Notes: generated from the sequence alone by a model not told the origin. A DNA stretch of 64,000 nucleotides from Nocardia transvalensis (GCF_015477765.1 NZ_JADLQQ010000001.1:186001-250000); one strand, 5' to 3'; counted from the stretch's first letter, positions 8,558 to 17,461 are shown. Made by a program: numbers and translations.

Positions 8558-8582
8558 AATGAAGACAGCACCCACCCGACAG

Positions 8583-8774
8583 AGGACGACGAAGGCAGGC
8601 TCCCGGGGGTAACCGAGGCTGGCCCTGGAAGTGACGAAGACACACGCCTCGAGGGTGACCGAGGCAGGCCCCCTGGAAGTGACGAAGGCACACGCCTCAG
8701 GGGTGACGAAGACACACGCTCTGGGAATGGCGAAGGCGAGCGCTCTGGGAATGGCGAAGGCATGCGCGAGTACA
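8583..8774. repeat. Eight tandem 24-nt degenerate repeats
   Basis: Exactly eight contiguous 24-base units fill this stretch, with unit starts at 8583, 8607, 8631, 8655, 8679, 8703, 8727 and 8751. The best conserved part of the unit is GTGACGAAGGCACACGC; the two last units begin ATGGCGAAGGC. The units differ at several positions, so this is an old or selected array, not a recent slip. The array lies between a terminator hairpin and the end of the convergent arylsulfotransferase gene. Because the period is a multiple of three, reading frames stay open through it on both strands, but none has a ribosome site and none resembles a known protein, so I treat it as non-coding. Confidence 0.85.
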
Positions 8775-8887
8775 GGGAAACGGCAGACGCACCTACTTGG
8801 GCGGGGAAAGACTAAGACGGGCGCTCGTGTGTGGAGATGCGGAGGTGGGCGGCGGGAAGAAGGGACTGCGTTGGGTGAGGGTGGGGT

Positions 8888-10000
8888 TCAGCGGGGGTTT
8901 AGCCAGGGGATTTCGGGTGGGGTGTAGCGGTAGGCGCGGAAGATGGCGTTGGAGGGGGCGGGGAAGAGCTTGGCGGTGGTGGGGTCGGGGTAGGTGGGGA
9001 AGGAGGGGACTATGTATTCCCAGCAGGTGCGGAGGGTGGGGGTTACCTCGAAGATGCGGCCGAAGGCGGCTTCGGTGATGAGGGTGTTGCCGTTGGGGAG
9101 GCGTTGGGCGGCGCCCATGAACGGAGTGAAGAAGGCCTCGCGTGGGGAGTCCTGGTAGGTCCAGACGAGTTCGCCTGTGCGGGCGTCGATTTCGATGACT
9201 CGGCTGTAGGGGACCGATTCGCCGGTGCGGAAGGTGCCGTTGTCGAAGATCAGGATCTTGCCGTCGCCGACCGGGGTGGCGTGATGTTGTTGGGCGACGG
9301 TGGTCCGATCCGCGAGCGTGGTGTACCGGCCGGTGCGCCGATCGATGGTGATGACCGCCGAGACGCTGCGCAGGCTCGCCACCACGGTGTGCTCGTCGAG
9401 CGGGTGCACGCTGTTGATCAGCGGCCAATGCTCGCGCCAGTAGTGCGGCTGCAATCCGAATTCGGCGGGATCCAGCTGCTCGAATGCTCGCCATTCCCAG
9501 AGCGGCGTGCCGTCGGCCGCGACCTCGCGGATCACGTCCGCCCAGACGACACCGTCCGCCTCGGTGCCCGCAACCCCGCCCTCGATGCGCCGCGCGGCCG
9601 CACCGGTGAGCGGTTCCACCGCGGTGTAGAGGATGCGTCCGTCGTCGTAGTGATGGGCGTCGTGATGCTGGTAGTCGTCGCGAAATTCGCTGAGCAGCAC
9701 GCCGTTCGGGTCGTATTTGCCCATCGACCCGCCGCTGTATTTGCGCCACATCGCGAACGGCGGCTCGATCGCCAGCGTCGCTCCGTTGTAGGCGAGGGTG
9801 CCGTCGGCAAGCAGCCGCGCGTGCCGCCCCGGCCGATACGGCAGCGACCACCGGTGGACCGGCTCGCCCTGCGCATCCACCAGCTCCACCACACCCCGGC
9901 TCGCCAGCGGCGCATACAGCGTGTACCCGGGCCACGACAGCTCCGGATCGATCCCGATCAGACCTGTTCCCCGCCGCCTGAGCGTGTTCTGCTCCACCAC
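8888..10000 (-). CDS. Arylsulfotransferase-type (ASST/Arylsulfotran_2) beta-propeller protein
   Basis: A 370-residue protein with repeated blade-like segments (WADVIREVAADGTPLWEW, IEIDARTGELVWTYQ, RLPNGNTLITEAAFGRIFEV) typical of PQQ-like six-bladed propellers of the arylsulfate sulfotransferase group. Several histidines (HHDAHHYDD, HHATPVGDG) sit where the family has its transfer and phenol-binding histidines. No signal peptide is seen, unlike the periplasmic proteobacterial enzymes, so it may act in the cytoplasm or on another donor. The start is one of two adjacent GTG codons (10000 or 9997) just after AGGAGG. It diverges from an XRE-cupin regulator across a perfect palindrome, suggesting control by that regulator. 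Confidence 0.8.
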   Translation of the reverse strand: MVEQNTLRRRGTGLIGIDPELSWPGYTLYAPLASRGVVELVDAQGEPVHRWSLPYRPGRHARLLADGTLAYNGATLAIEPPFAMWRKYSGGSMGKYDPNGVLLSEFRDDYQHHDAHHYDDGRILYTAVEPLTGAAARRIEGGVAGTEADGVVWADVIREVAADGTPLWEWRAFEQLDPAEFGLQPHYWREHWPLINSVHPLDEHTVVASLRSVSAVITIDRRTGRYTTLADRTTVAQQHHATPVGDGKILIFDNGTFRTGESVPYSRVIEIDARTGELVWTYQDSPREAFFTPFMGAAQRLPNGNTLITEAAFGRIFEVTPTLRTCWEYIVPSFPTYPDPTTAKLFPAPSNAIFRAYRYTPPEIPWLNPR

Positions 10001-10020
10001 ACCTCCTGAAAATCTACTGA

Positions 10021-10036
10021 TACTGAATATTCAGTA
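10021..10036. promoter_or_regulatory. Perfect 16-bp palindrome between ASST gene and XRE-cupin regulator
   Basis: TACTGAATATTCAGTA is its own reverse complement and is very AT-rich for this locus. It lies 21 bases upstream of the arylsulfotransferase start and about 100 bases before the regulator gene, where an operator for both would be expected. Confidence 0.7.
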
Positions 10037-10137
10037 CAGAGGAGGTTCGCTGAACACTTGCGATCATCGTGAGGTAAAAACTGGGCTACGTCGGCGCGGG
10101 GCCGACAATGAGGCATACCGGCGAGAGGTTGGGTCGA

Positions 10138-10746
10138 GTGCACGCGGACAGTGAGGTGTTGGAACGAGCGCGTCGACTGAGCCTGGCCGATGTCGTGCAC
10201 AATCGGCGGCTGGCGGCAAAGCTGACCCTGGCCCAATTGGCCGAGCGCACCGCGCTCTCGCCCTCGTTCCTCAGTCAGTTCGAAAACGGCCGCACCAATA
10301 CCAGCCTGCGCTCACTGCAGCGGATCGCCGACGCGCTGGGCACCACCGCGACCGAACTGCTCGCCGAGGCCGACCCCACGCCCGGCGAGGCGGTGGTGCG
10401 CGCGGGCACCGATTCGGTTCTCGCCCAGGCCGATCCGGGTGGTGACGGATCGGTCCGCTCGCTGGTGCACGGCCGCCGGGACCTGCGCGCCCTGGAGTTC
10501 ACCGGCGGCACCGGCCGCGGCGGGCGCGAATTCGCCCACGAGAACGACGAATTGATCTATGTGGTGCGCGGCACGATCACCGTCGTCGCCGACGGCGAGG
10601 AGATCGTGCTGTCCACCGGGGACGCGTACTACTGCACCGGAGGCGTGCAACACCGCTGGTGGGCGCACACCGACGACACGGTGACCGTCCTGCTGGCGGT
10701 CACCGACGGGTTGGTGGTCCGCCATCCGCCGCATCGGAGGCGCTGA
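10138..10746 (+). CDS. XRE-family regulator with C-terminal cupin domain
   Basis: About 202 residues from the GTG chosen here. A lambda-repressor-type helix-turn-helix occupies roughly residues 16-72 (NRRLAAKLTLAQLAERTALS followed by SQFENGRTN), then a linker, then a cupin barrel (residues 110-190; ENDELIYVVRGTITVVADGEE and GDAYYCTGGVQHRWW). This SutR/PuuR-like architecture usually senses a small ligand in the cupin and represses a neighbouring gene. The GTG was chosen for GAGAGG nine bases upstream; an ATG at 10108 would add ten residues without a ribosome site. It probably controls the divergent arylsulfotransferase gene. Confidence 0.85.
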   Translation: MHADSEVLERARRLSLADVVHNRRLAAKLTLAQLAERTALSPSFLSQFENGRTNTSLRSLQRIADALGTTATELLAEADPTPGEAVVRAGTDSVLAQADPGGDGSVRSLVHGRRDLRALEFTGGTGRGGREFAHENDELIYVVRGTITVVADGEEIVLSTGDAYYCTGGVQHRWWAHTDDTVTVLLAVTDGLVVRHPPHRRR

Positions 10747-10752
10747 GAGAGG

Positions 10753-10789
10753 ACGAGCCCCGCACCTCGGACAGAGATGCGGGGCTCGT
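10753..10789. terminator. Bidirectional terminator between XRE-cupin gene and whiB7
   Basis: A 12-bp perfect stem (ACGAGCCCCGCA with its complement at 10778-10789) and a 13-base loop lie between two convergent genes, 7 bases after the regulator stop and about 30 bases from the whiB7 stop. Confidence 0.75.
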
Positions 10790-10817
10790 TCGCGTTCCCG
10801 ATCATGCGCGGTGACCA

Positions 10818-11126
10818 TTACGCCACGGCCACCTTGCGCGGGCGGCCACGCGGCCGCTTGCGGGCGATGACGACACCCTGGTCGAAGATCTCCCCGCCCC
10901 AGACACCCCAGGGCTCACCACGATCCAGCGCGGCGGCCAGGCAGCCCTTACGGATCGGGCAGGTAGCGCACAGTGCCTTGGCCTCCTCCAGCTGGGCCGG
11001 GCTCTCCGCGAACCACAGGTCGGGGTCGCCGACCCGGCAAGGCAGGGTGAGCGCGACTCCCCGGGTGCGGGAAGTCGGGGCCACGGTCGATCGGCATGTC
11101 ACGCGAGTAACGGTCGCGGTAGACAC
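10818..11126 (-). CDS. whiB7: WhiB7 redox-sensing transcriptional activator of intrinsic antibiotic resistance
   Basis: A 102-residue WhiB-family iron-sulfur regulator. The four cluster cysteines are Cys30, Cys53, Cys56 and Cys62, followed by the turn GVWGG (74-78) and an AT-hook RGRPRK (93-98) that is diagnostic for WhiB7 among WhiB proteins. It acts with the primary sigma factor at promoters carrying an AT-rich stretch before the -35 box, switching on drug efflux, modification and ribosome-rescue genes. The GTG start was chosen because AAGGAG lies seven bases upstream and the N-terminus then has the expected size; an ATG start at 11213 would swallow the attenuator region. It sits downstream of uvrD2 on the same strand, as in mycobacteria, behind its own long leader. 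Confidence 0.96.
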   Translation of the reverse strand: MSTATVTRVTCRSTVAPTSRTRGVALTLPCRVGDPDLWFAESPAQLEEAKALCATCPIRKGCLAAALDRGEPWGVWGGEIFDQGVVIARKRPRGRPRKVAVA

Positions 11127-11197
11127 GTCTTGCTCCTTCAGCTCGTGCAGCGGTCGTTTGGTTGTCCGCGAAACCGGTGCCGATGGCTGAAGTGCCG

Positions 11198-11240
11198 ATA
11201 AAACTATGGCCACGGTCTCGCTTCTTGCGATCCGTGGCCA
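11198..11240 (-). terminator. Intrinsic terminator/attenuator in the whiB7 leader
   Basis: Read on the minus strand, TGGCCACGG pairs perfectly with CCGTGGCCA. An inner TCGC/GCGA stem closes an AAGAA loop, and TAGTTTTAT follows directly. This is a textbook Rho-independent terminator placed 72 bases before the whiB7 start and 21 bases after the stop of the upstream ORF, the layout of a translation-controlled attenuator. Confidence 0.85.
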
Positions 11241-11261
11241 GGAGGCTTGGGGAGGTGACCC

Positions 11262-11576
11262 CTACCTGAGTCGGTGACGACTCCTGAACACGGTCGCTGG
11301 GCTTGCGTCGCGGAGGCGGGCTGCCTGCAGGCCAGCCGTAATACGGTCGGCTGCTGCGTTGGCGCCGGCAAATGCGTCGGCATACACCGGGTGCCAGCTC
11401 CGCATGGGCTTGTCCGTCATGAAGACATGCTTCGGCCCGAGGTGTTCGGTTCCGAAGATGGCTACGGCGGACAGACCGGTCCCCTGCAAAGCGAGGACCC
11501 CCCGGGAGACAGGCACGCACGGAATCGCCGTCGGCGCAACGCCGATCAACGCTGTGTTGGTGGTGATGCCGTTCAT
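11262..11576 (-). CDS. Upstream ORF (104 codons) in the whiB7 leader
   Basis: The ORF starts at an ATG with a very strong Shine-Dalgarno (AAGGAGGGAGG, seven bases away) and ends just before the attenuator hairpin. The 104-residue product starts MNGITTNTALIGVAPT and matches no family I know. Whatever its product does, its translation can report on ribosome speed: stalled ribosomes would change folding of the RNA ahead of whiB7. Leader ORFs are established for whiB7/wblC genes; this one is longer than the short peptides usually described. A shorter in-frame ORF within it cannot be excluded. Confidence 0.65.
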   Translation of the reverse strand: MNGITTNTALIGVAPTAIPCVPVSRGVLALQGTGLSAVAIFGTEHLGPKHVFMTDKPMRSWHPVYADAFAGANAAADRITAGLQAARLRDASPATVFRSRHRLR

Positions 11577-11652
11577 TGGTCTGCCTCCCTCCTTACTCGT
11601 AATCCGTTTGGTCACTGTGCGCGCCGGAATGACCTCCCGGTGCGTGATCCCC

Positions 11653-11691
11653 ACCCTACGGGGGCGAATCACAACCGCACAACCTATTTTT
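11653..11691 (-). promoter_or_regulatory. WhiB7-type promoter for the whiB7 leader
   Basis: On the minus strand AAAAAT (11686-11691) lies three bases before a -35 TTGTGC (11677-11682), then an 18-base spacer and a -10 TAGGGT (11653-11658). An AT-rich block just upstream of the -35 box is the known signature of WhiB7-activated promoters, so autoregulation is likely. The promoter overlaps the last codon of uvrD2 and would give a leader of roughly 520 bases. Confidence 0.7.
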
Positions 11692-13888
11692 CACCTGCAG
11701 TTTTATGGTCTTGCGCACGCAGCCTCGAACGCACTATCGCTATGACATCGGCACCGAACTGCCCCAGTTTCTTGGCGCCGATTCCGGGGATGGCGACCAG
11801 CGCCCGGTCGTCGGTGGGCAGCTGCTCGGCGATGGCTGTCAGCGTGGTGTCGCTGAACACCACGAAATGCGGGACCGACAGCTCGTCGGCCTTCTCCCGC
11901 CGCCACTCCCGCAGCGCATCCAGCAGGACGGCATCGAGGTCGGCCGGGCAGCGCGAACAGCGCCCGAGCATGGTGGCCGTGGTGCCGAGCAGCGGGCGGC
12001 CGCACACGCGACAGGCGGGGTGGCTGCGTTTCGGCCCGCCGCGGCGGTCACCCGACGCATGGGCGATGCGCGAGGCGGGCGAATCCTCGGGGATCAGGCC
12101 GTTGAGGAAGCGACTGCGCCGCCGTGTCTTACGGCCGCCCTCGCCGCGCGAGAGCGCCCACGACAGATGCAGGTGCTCGCGGGCGCGGGTGACCCCGACG
12201 TACAGCAGCCGCCGCTCCTCCTCGAGCGCCGCCTCGTCCACGACGGCGCCGCCCTCGCCCAGCACGTGCGCGATCGGCAGGGTGCCGTCGGCGAGGCCGA
12301 CCAGGAATACCGCATCCCACTCGAGCCCCTTGGCCGCATGCAGCGAGGCGAGGGTGACGCCCTGCACGGTCGGTGGGTGGCGGGCCTCGGCGCGGGCGGC
12401 GAGTTCGCGCAGCAGGCCCGCGAGGTCCAGCTCCGCATCGTGCGTGGTCAATTCCTCGGTGAGCTGCACCAGGGCCACCAGCGACGCCCAGCGTTCGCGG
12501 GCCTGGGCGCCGCTGGGCTCGGTGGCGGTCAGGCCCAGCCGGGCCAGGGCCGCACGCACCAGCGTGACCAGTTCGGCACCGCGGGCATCGGGCAGGTCGT
12601 CGCGGGCGGCGGTCTGGCGCAGCGCCGAGACGGCCTGGCGCACCTCGGCGCGCTGGAAGAAACCCTCCCCGCCGCGCACCTGATACGGGATACCGGCCTC
12701 GGTGAGCGCCTGCTCGTACGCCTCGGACTGGGCGTTGATGCGATAGAGCACGGCGATCTCCGCCGCCGGGATGCCCTTGCCCATCAGCCGCGCGATGGCC
12801 TTCGCCACGGCCGCGGCCTCGGCGGACTCGTCGTCGTATTCGGCGAATACCGGCTCCGGGCCGTCGGCGCGCTGCCCGACCAGTTGCAGCCGGGTACCCG
12901 CGATACGGCCACGGGCAGCACCGATCACCTGATTGGCCAGCGAGACCACCTGCGGGGTGGACCGGTAGTCGCGTTCCAGCCGGACCACGGTGGCATCCGG
13001 GAAGCGCCGGGAGAAGTCCAGCAGGAAGCCCGGACTGGCACCGGTGAAGGAGTAGATGGTCTGGTTGGCGTCGCCGACCACCGTCAGATCGTCACGATCG
13101 CCGAGCCAGGCGTCGAGCACCCGCTGCTGCAGCGGGGTGACGTCCTGATATTCGTCCACCACGAAGCAGCGGTAGCGGCCCCGGAACTCCTCGGCCACGG
13201 CCGGATAGTCCTCCAGCGCGGCGGCGGTGTGCAGCAGCAGATCGTCGAAGTCCAGCAGCAGGCAGGGACCGTCCCGCCCCTCCGCCCCGGCGGGGCTCTG
13301 CTTCAACTCCTCGTATCCGGTGTAGACGTCGGCGACCTTGCGCGCCTCGTACGGGGTCTCGCGGTGGTGGCGCACCACGGCGGCGACATAGTCCTCCGGG
13401 GCGATCAGCGAGGCCTTCGCCCACTCGATCTCACCGGCCAGGTCGCGCACGCTCTCGGTGACCGTGGCCAGCCCCGCCCGGTGGGCGGCCTGCGCGACGA
13501 TCGGGAGTTTGCTGTCGATCAATCGCCACGGCACGTCACCGATGATCTGCGGCCAGAAATAGCGCAGCTGGCGCAGCGCGGCCGCGTGGAAGGTGCGCGC
13601 CTGCACCGCATTCGCCTCGCCCCCGAGCCCCAGCGCCCGCAGCCGATTGCGCAACTCCCCCGCCGCCCGCGCGGTGAACGTGACCGCCAGCACCTGACCG
13701 GCCCGCACATGTCCGGCCGACACCAGATGGGCAATGCGGTGCGTGATCGTGCGCGTCTTCCCGGTCCCGGCGCCCGCGAGCACACACACCGGCCCCCGCG
13801 GCGCCAGCACGGCGGCGGCCTGCTCGGCATCGAGTCCGTCGAGCCGAGGCTGGGGCGAAGTCGTCGGTGCGGGCACGGGGTCCATCAT
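11684..13888 (-). CDS. uvrD2: UvrD2 superfamily 1 DNA helicase with HRDC domain
   Basis: A 734-residue SF1A helicase. Walker A is GAGTGKT with Lys44, motif II reads VDEYQD, and motif VI lies in [17 protein letters not shown]. After the motor comes a tetracysteine zinc-like segment (CRVCG, then CSRC) and a C-terminal HRDC domain (about residues 655-730). This exact order defines mycobacterial UvrD2, a 3'-5' helicase essential in M. tuberculosis. Start choice is uncertain: two adjacent ATGs (13888, 13885) and an upstream TTG (13906) are possible and none has a good ribosome site. It is divergent from mrx1 and upstream of whiB7. Confidence 0.95.
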   Translation of the reverse strand: MMDPVPAPTTSPQPRLDGLDAEQAAAVLAPRGPVCVLAGAGTGKTRTITHRIAHLVSAGHVRAGQVLAVTFTARAAGELRNRLRALGLGGEANAVQARTFHAAALRQLRYFWPQIIGDVPWRLIDSKLPIVAQAAHRAGLATVTESVRDLAGEIEWAKASLIAPEDYVAAVVRHHRETPYEARKVADVYTGYEELKQSPAGAEGRDGPCLLLDFDDLLLHTAAALEDYPAVAEEFRGRYRCFVVDEYQDVTPLQQRVLDAWLGDRDDLTVVGDANQTIYSFTGASPGFLLDFSRRFPDATVVRLERDYRSTPQVVSLANQVIGAARGRIAGTRLQLVGQRADGPEPVFAEYDDESAEAAAVAKAIARLMGKGIPAAEIAVLYRINAQSEAYEQALTEAGIPYQVRGGEGFFQRAEVRQAVSALRQTAARDDLPDARGAELVTLVRAALARLGLTATEPSGAQARERWASLVALVQLTEELTTHDAELDLAGLLRELAARAEARHPPTVQGVTLASLHAAKGLEWDAVFLVGLADGTLPIAHVLGEGGAVVDEAALEEERRLLYVGVTRAREHLHLSWALSRGEGGRKTRRRSRFLNGLIPEDSPASRIAHASGDRRGGPKRSHPACRVCGRPLLGTTATMLGRCSRCPADLDAVLLDALREWRREKADELSVPHFVVFSDTTLTAIAEQLPTDDRALVAIPGIGAKKLGQFGADVIAIVRSRLRAQDHKTAGEK

Positions 13889-13947
13889 GACAGCGGGGTC
13901 CGACAAGCCCGGGGAACAGGTTCGGCTACTGCCCTGTTACAGGATGC

Positions 13948-14199
13948 GTGACAGCTACCGACCTGACCATGTACTCGACGACCTGGTGCGGCTACTGCCG
14001 TCGGCTCAAGAAGCAACTCGACGAGGCCGGCATCACCTACACCGAGGTCGACATCGAGCAGGATCCCGCGGCCGCCGAGTTCGTGGGCAGCGTCAACGGC
14101 GGCAACCATGTGGTGCCGACCGTGAAGTACCGTGACGGCTCGACCGCGACCAACCCCACCCTCGTCCAGGTCAGGCAGGCACTGGCCGCGATCGCCTGA
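13948..14199 (+). CDS. mrx1: Mycoredoxin-1 (glutaredoxin-like)
   Basis: An 83-residue thioredoxin-fold protein with the CGYC active site (Cys14 and Cys17), the cis-proline region VVPTVK, and the segment AAEFVGSVNGGN that matches mycobacterial mycoredoxin-1 closely. It reduces mycothiol mixed disulfides on proteins in the cytoplasm. The GTG start gives an N-terminus (MTATDLTMYSTTW) aligning with the mycobacterial protein. It ends four bases before the stop of the convergent hydrolase gene. Confidence 0.95.
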   Translation: MTATDLTMYSTTWCGYCRRLKKQLDEAGITYTEVDIEQDPAAAEFVGSVNGGNHVVPTVKYRDGSTATNPTLVQVRQALAAIA

Positions 14200-14202
14200 G
14201 AA

Positions 14203-16254
14203 CTACCAGCCGGGATTGCCACGCACCGGGACGTTGACGAAGCTCGGTGCGTCGGGATCCAGCTGCACGTGTTCGGGCTTCAGTCCGCTGTCGATCAGGA
14301 ACGGCGTCATGGGCAGGCTCTTGGCGAGGTTCAGCGCGAACACGTCGAGGCGCAGCCGATGCCCCGGCTGCAGCACCGCCTCGGTTGCCGACAGCCCGAT
14401 ATCGAGGGTCGTCGGTTGCCCCGGCACCGTCGGCTGCCGCTTGTCCAGGGAGGCATAGGGGCGCGGATCGGTGTAGTCGCCGTTGGGCGACCGGGAGCTG
14501 AGTTCCTCGTCGATGGCTCGCGCGGAGGCCAGCAGCTGGCCGGAGGTCAGCACGGTGGACTGCCCGTCGGGTGCCACGTCGTTGACCGTGACCGTCCAAT
14601 AGCCGTCCGCCGCGTCCTGAACCGTATTGAGCCGCACCGCGATCGGACCGGAAATGGAGGTCGGCTCGGCCACCGGCGCACTGGTGAACGTCAGCCCGTT
14701 CAATTCGGCGATCCGGGAATCCTTCGCACACCCGTCGATGATCGACAGCTCGCCGACCGTGGCCTGAGCGGAGTCGTTGGAGCACAGCGTCGTCAGCCCC
14801 GGCGCCACCGTCAGCCGGGCGGTATCACCGTTCGGCCCGGCGGTCAGCGAACCGTCGTAGACGCTGGTCGCGGTGCCACTGCGGTTGGCCGACAGGTACA
14901 TCCGCCGATACTGCGAAGCCTCCTCGGCCGGGGCCGACGGCCCGAAACCGTCCTGGGTGATCCAGCCGCCACCCTGCTGACGCAGCGTCACGGGGCCGTA
15001 GGTGTCGATACCGTTATCGATGCCCTTGAGCCACTTGTCGAACCACGCCCGCTGCAGCACGTCGACCCGCGGCGGCAGGCCGGGCTTGCCGTATTCATTG
15101 CCGGAATTGATGTGATAGGTGTTGCCCATCAGCAACTGTTTCTGTCCGGGCGGCAGCGGCAGGTCGTTGTAGATCTTGGATTCCGAATAGGTGAACAGGT
15201 CGTGCCAGCCACCGACGACGAAGGTCGGCACCTGCACCTGGTCCGCATGCCCCAGCCACGCCCGGCGAGTCGACGAGAACTGGGTGAGGACGTCCTTCAT
15301 CAACGGACTCATATCTTCGACCCGCACGCTGGCATAGGCGTTGAGGAGCAGATCCATGAAGGTGAGCGGGCTATCGATGCGATCGGTCAGCCACTTGGTG
15401 TCGAACTTGCCGGTCAGGATCGATTGCGCATCGGGCACCCACTTGAGGGTGTTGATCGCGGTGAGCCACAGCGAGATGAAGGTGATCCCGAAGCCATTGC
15501 CCGGCAAGAGTACGTCCTGGTTCAGGTCGCTACCCGGCACGATGGTGAACAGCGTCTTCAGCGCCGGTGGATGCATCTGCGCGGCCTGCAACTGGTTGAT
15601 CGCGGAATAGGAGATCCCGCTCATCCCGACCTTGCCGTCCGACCACGGCTGTTTGGACGCCCAGTCGATCACCTCGACCGAGTCCTGTTGCTCACGCTCG
15701 CGTAGCGCGTCCCAGACGCCCTGGGAAAATCCGGTGCCACGAGTATCGACGACGACCTGGGCGTAGCCGCTTTTGATCAGCTGCCGGTCGACCGTGAAGC
15801 TGCGCAGCTCGCCGCCGCCGAACGCTTTCGTGATATCGGTGACGCCGGACAGCGGAGTCCCGCTGAGGTCGATCATCCGCAGCAGGTTGATCAGCGCATC
15901 CGAGAGTCCCGGAATGGAAATCGCATGGTCGACGATGTTGGAGACCAGCTTGGTGTAGGGCGTGAGGCTGACGATGACCGGCGTCTGCACATCGATGGGA
16001 CGTCCTGCGGCGTCGGCGGGCCGATACACATTGGCCTTCAACACTGTTCCGTCACTCATGGTGATCGGCACATCCCACTGGATGTTGATGTTCGGGTACT
16101 GCTGCGGGCCGTCCTCCGTGGCGGTCCAGGCCGCCCCGGCGACGCCGCCGTCGGGACCGGTCGCGACCGGCGCGGCGGAGGCCGGAACGGCGAGGAGGGG
16201 GAGAGTGAGCGCGGCAGCGGTCGCGGTCGCCGTGGCGAGCAGTGCGTACTTCAT
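14203..16254 (-). CDS. Secreted CocE/NonD (X-Pro dipeptidyl-peptidase-like) hydrolase
   Basis: The 683-residue product has a Sec signal peptide (residues 1-28, cleavage after PASA). An alpha/beta hydrolase core follows (residues 60-440) with the serine at Ser215 in GISYSA and the oxyanion-associated Tyr in SLTPYTK. A C-terminal jelly-roll domain (residues 450-683) is typical of S15/CocE enzymes. The insertion between residues 110 and 150 is helical. Members hydrolyse acyl esters or N-terminal X-Pro peptides outside the cell; which applies here cannot be told from sequence. It is a single gene with a 270-base gap upstream and breaks the conserved mrx1-nudC order. Confidence 0.88.
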   Translation of the reverse strand: MKYALLATATATAAALTLPLLAVPASAAPVATGPDGGVAGAAWTATEDGPQQYPNINIQWDVPITMSDGTVLKANVYRPADAAGRPIDVQTPVIVSLTPYTKLVSNIVDHAISIPGLSDALINLLRMIDLSGTPLSGVTDITKAFGGGELRSFTVDRQLIKSGYAQVVVDTRGTGFSQGVWDALREREQQDSVEVIDWASKQPWSDGKVGMSGISYSAINQLQAAQMHPPALKTLFTIVPGSDLNQDVLLPGNGFGITFISLWLTAINTLKWVPDAQSILTGKFDTKWLTDRIDSPLTFMDLLLNAYASVRVEDMSPLMKDVLTQFSSTRRAWLGHADQVQVPTFVVGGWHDLFTYSESKIYNDLPLPPGQKQLLMGNTYHINSGNEYGKPGLPPRVDVLQRAWFDKWLKGIDNGIDTYGPVTLRQQGGGWITQDGFGPSAPAEEASQYRRMYLSANRSGTATSVYDGSLTAGPNGDTARLTVAPGLTTLCSNDSAQATVGELSIIDGCAKDSRIAELNGLTFTSAPVAEPTSISGPIAVRLNTVQDAADGYWTVTVNDVAPDGQSTVLTSGQLLASARAIDEELSSRSPNGDYTDPRPYASLDKRQPTVPGQPTTLDIGLSATEAVLQPGHRLRLDVFALNLAKSLPMTPFLIDSGLKPEHVQLDPDAPSFVNVPVRGNPGW

Positions 16255-16525
16255 CGTCTGTGACCCACCTCTCTCGAAATGGTCAGATGTCCGGAAGTGT
16301 AGCCATCAGCAGACAATAAGCAACTGCCGGTTACGGCAAATGAAACAGATATCGCTCACATTCTCACGCCGTACACCGGCCTACTTGACCAGCAAAGGAG
16401 CCCTAGGAAATGCCCTCACATTACGGTCCGACCGGCCCGAAGGTGACGACCGACACCTCTGTTTCCGGCGGAATTAAACAAGGGCAATCAGACAGCTAAA
16501 GATCAGTTGGTGATTCAACTCACAC

Positions 16526-17461
16526 TCAGGCGGCGGCCCAGGCTTCGACGATGGTCCGGGCAATGGAGATCGAACCGGGGAGCATGAGGCGCGCGCCCTC
16601 GGACCCCTTCGACCCCCACGCACCACGGCCCAGCGCCTCGCGGACCTCGTCACGGGTGAACCAGTACCCCTCCGCGATCTCGCCGTCGGCGAAGGTCAGC
16701 GGCTGATCCGGGTCGGCGACCGCGGTGAAGCCGAGCATCAGCGACCGCGGCAGCGGCCACGGCTGGCTGCCCAGATAGCGGATCTCGCGGACGTCGACGC
16801 CGACCTCCTCGCGGATCTCGCGTTCGACGCAGCGCTCCAGCGACTCCCCCGCCTCCACGAAACCGGCCAGCAGCGAGAACATGCCCTCGGGCCAGGTGTG
16901 CTGGCGGGCCAGCAGGACGCGATCCCCGCCGTCGTGGACCAGGCAGATCACCGCCGGGTCGATGCGCGGAAACTCCTCGTGCCCGGCTTCGGACAACCGC
17001 GTCCACCCGGCGTTCGCGGGCCGGGTGGGGGTGCCGTCGGCGGCGCTGAACTTCGCCTTGTCGTGCCAGTTGAGCAGGGCCAGGGCGGTGGACAGCACGC
17101 CCAGGGTGAGATCATCCAGACGCAGGACGATGCCGACCGTGCGCAGATCCATCAACCGGCCGTCGAGATCGTTGTCGCGCGTGGCCCACAGGTGGATCCC
17201 GCCGTCCACGCCCAGGAATACCGCCTCCGGAATCGGTTCGGCGGCAAGCGAGGTGGCCGCATCCCAGACGATCTCCTCGCCCTCGATGCGGACCTGACCG
17301 CGCCGATTCATCCGCAACAGTTTCGCGGTCGACCAGCCCTCCTTCAGCGCCTGTTCGTCCGAGCGCAACTCCTCGGCACGATCGAGCGCGGAGCGCGACA
17401 ACAGCGGAACGTGGTGCAGCTCGAATCCGGACACGCCACCGAGCGTATCCGGCGATCTCAC
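16526..17461 (-). CDS. nudC: NAD(+)/NADH pyrophosphatase NudC
   Basis: A 311-residue Nudix hydrolase that cleaves NADH/NAD (and, in the family, NAD-capped RNA or pro-drug NAD adducts) to NMNH and AMP. The Nudix box runs from GFVEAGESLERCVEREIREE to VGV, and the NudC-specific SQPWPLPRS follows it. The zinc-ribbon cysteines of the E. coli enzyme are absent, as I recall for the mycobacterial protein. The first GTG overlaps the stop of the upstream channel gene (GTGA), implying coupled translation; a second GTG nine codons later is an alternative. Confidence 0.93.
   Translation of the reverse strand: MRSPDTLGGVSGFELHHVPLLSRSALDRAEELRSDEQALKEGWSTAKLLRMNRRGQVRIEGEEIVWDAATSLAAEPIPEAVFLGVDGGIHLWATRDNDLDGRLMDLRTVGIVLRLDDLTLGVLSTALALLNWHDKAKFSAADGTPTRPANAGWTRLSEAGHEEFPRIDPAVICLVHDGGDRVLLARQHTWPEGMFSLLAGFVEAGESLERCVEREIREEVGVDVREIRYLGSQPWPLPRSLMLGFTAVADPDQPLTFADGEIAEGYWFTRDEVREALGRGAWGSKGSEGARLMLPGSISIARTIVEAWAAA

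Noticed and set aside
8583..8774. CRISPR-like array
   Set aside because: Units are directly contiguous with no unique spacers, and there are no cas genes.
8631..8927. Protein with eight-residue repeats encoded by the repeat array
   Set aside because: No ribosome site, the repeat translation (VTKTHASG type) has no known fold, and the frame runs into the 3' end of the convergent gene.
13914..13943. Two small palindromes (GAACAGGTTC and CCTGTTACAGG) between uvrD2 and mrx1
   Set aside because: They are short and do not fit the LexA consensus, which needs four bases between half-sites; they may be promoter symmetry by chance.
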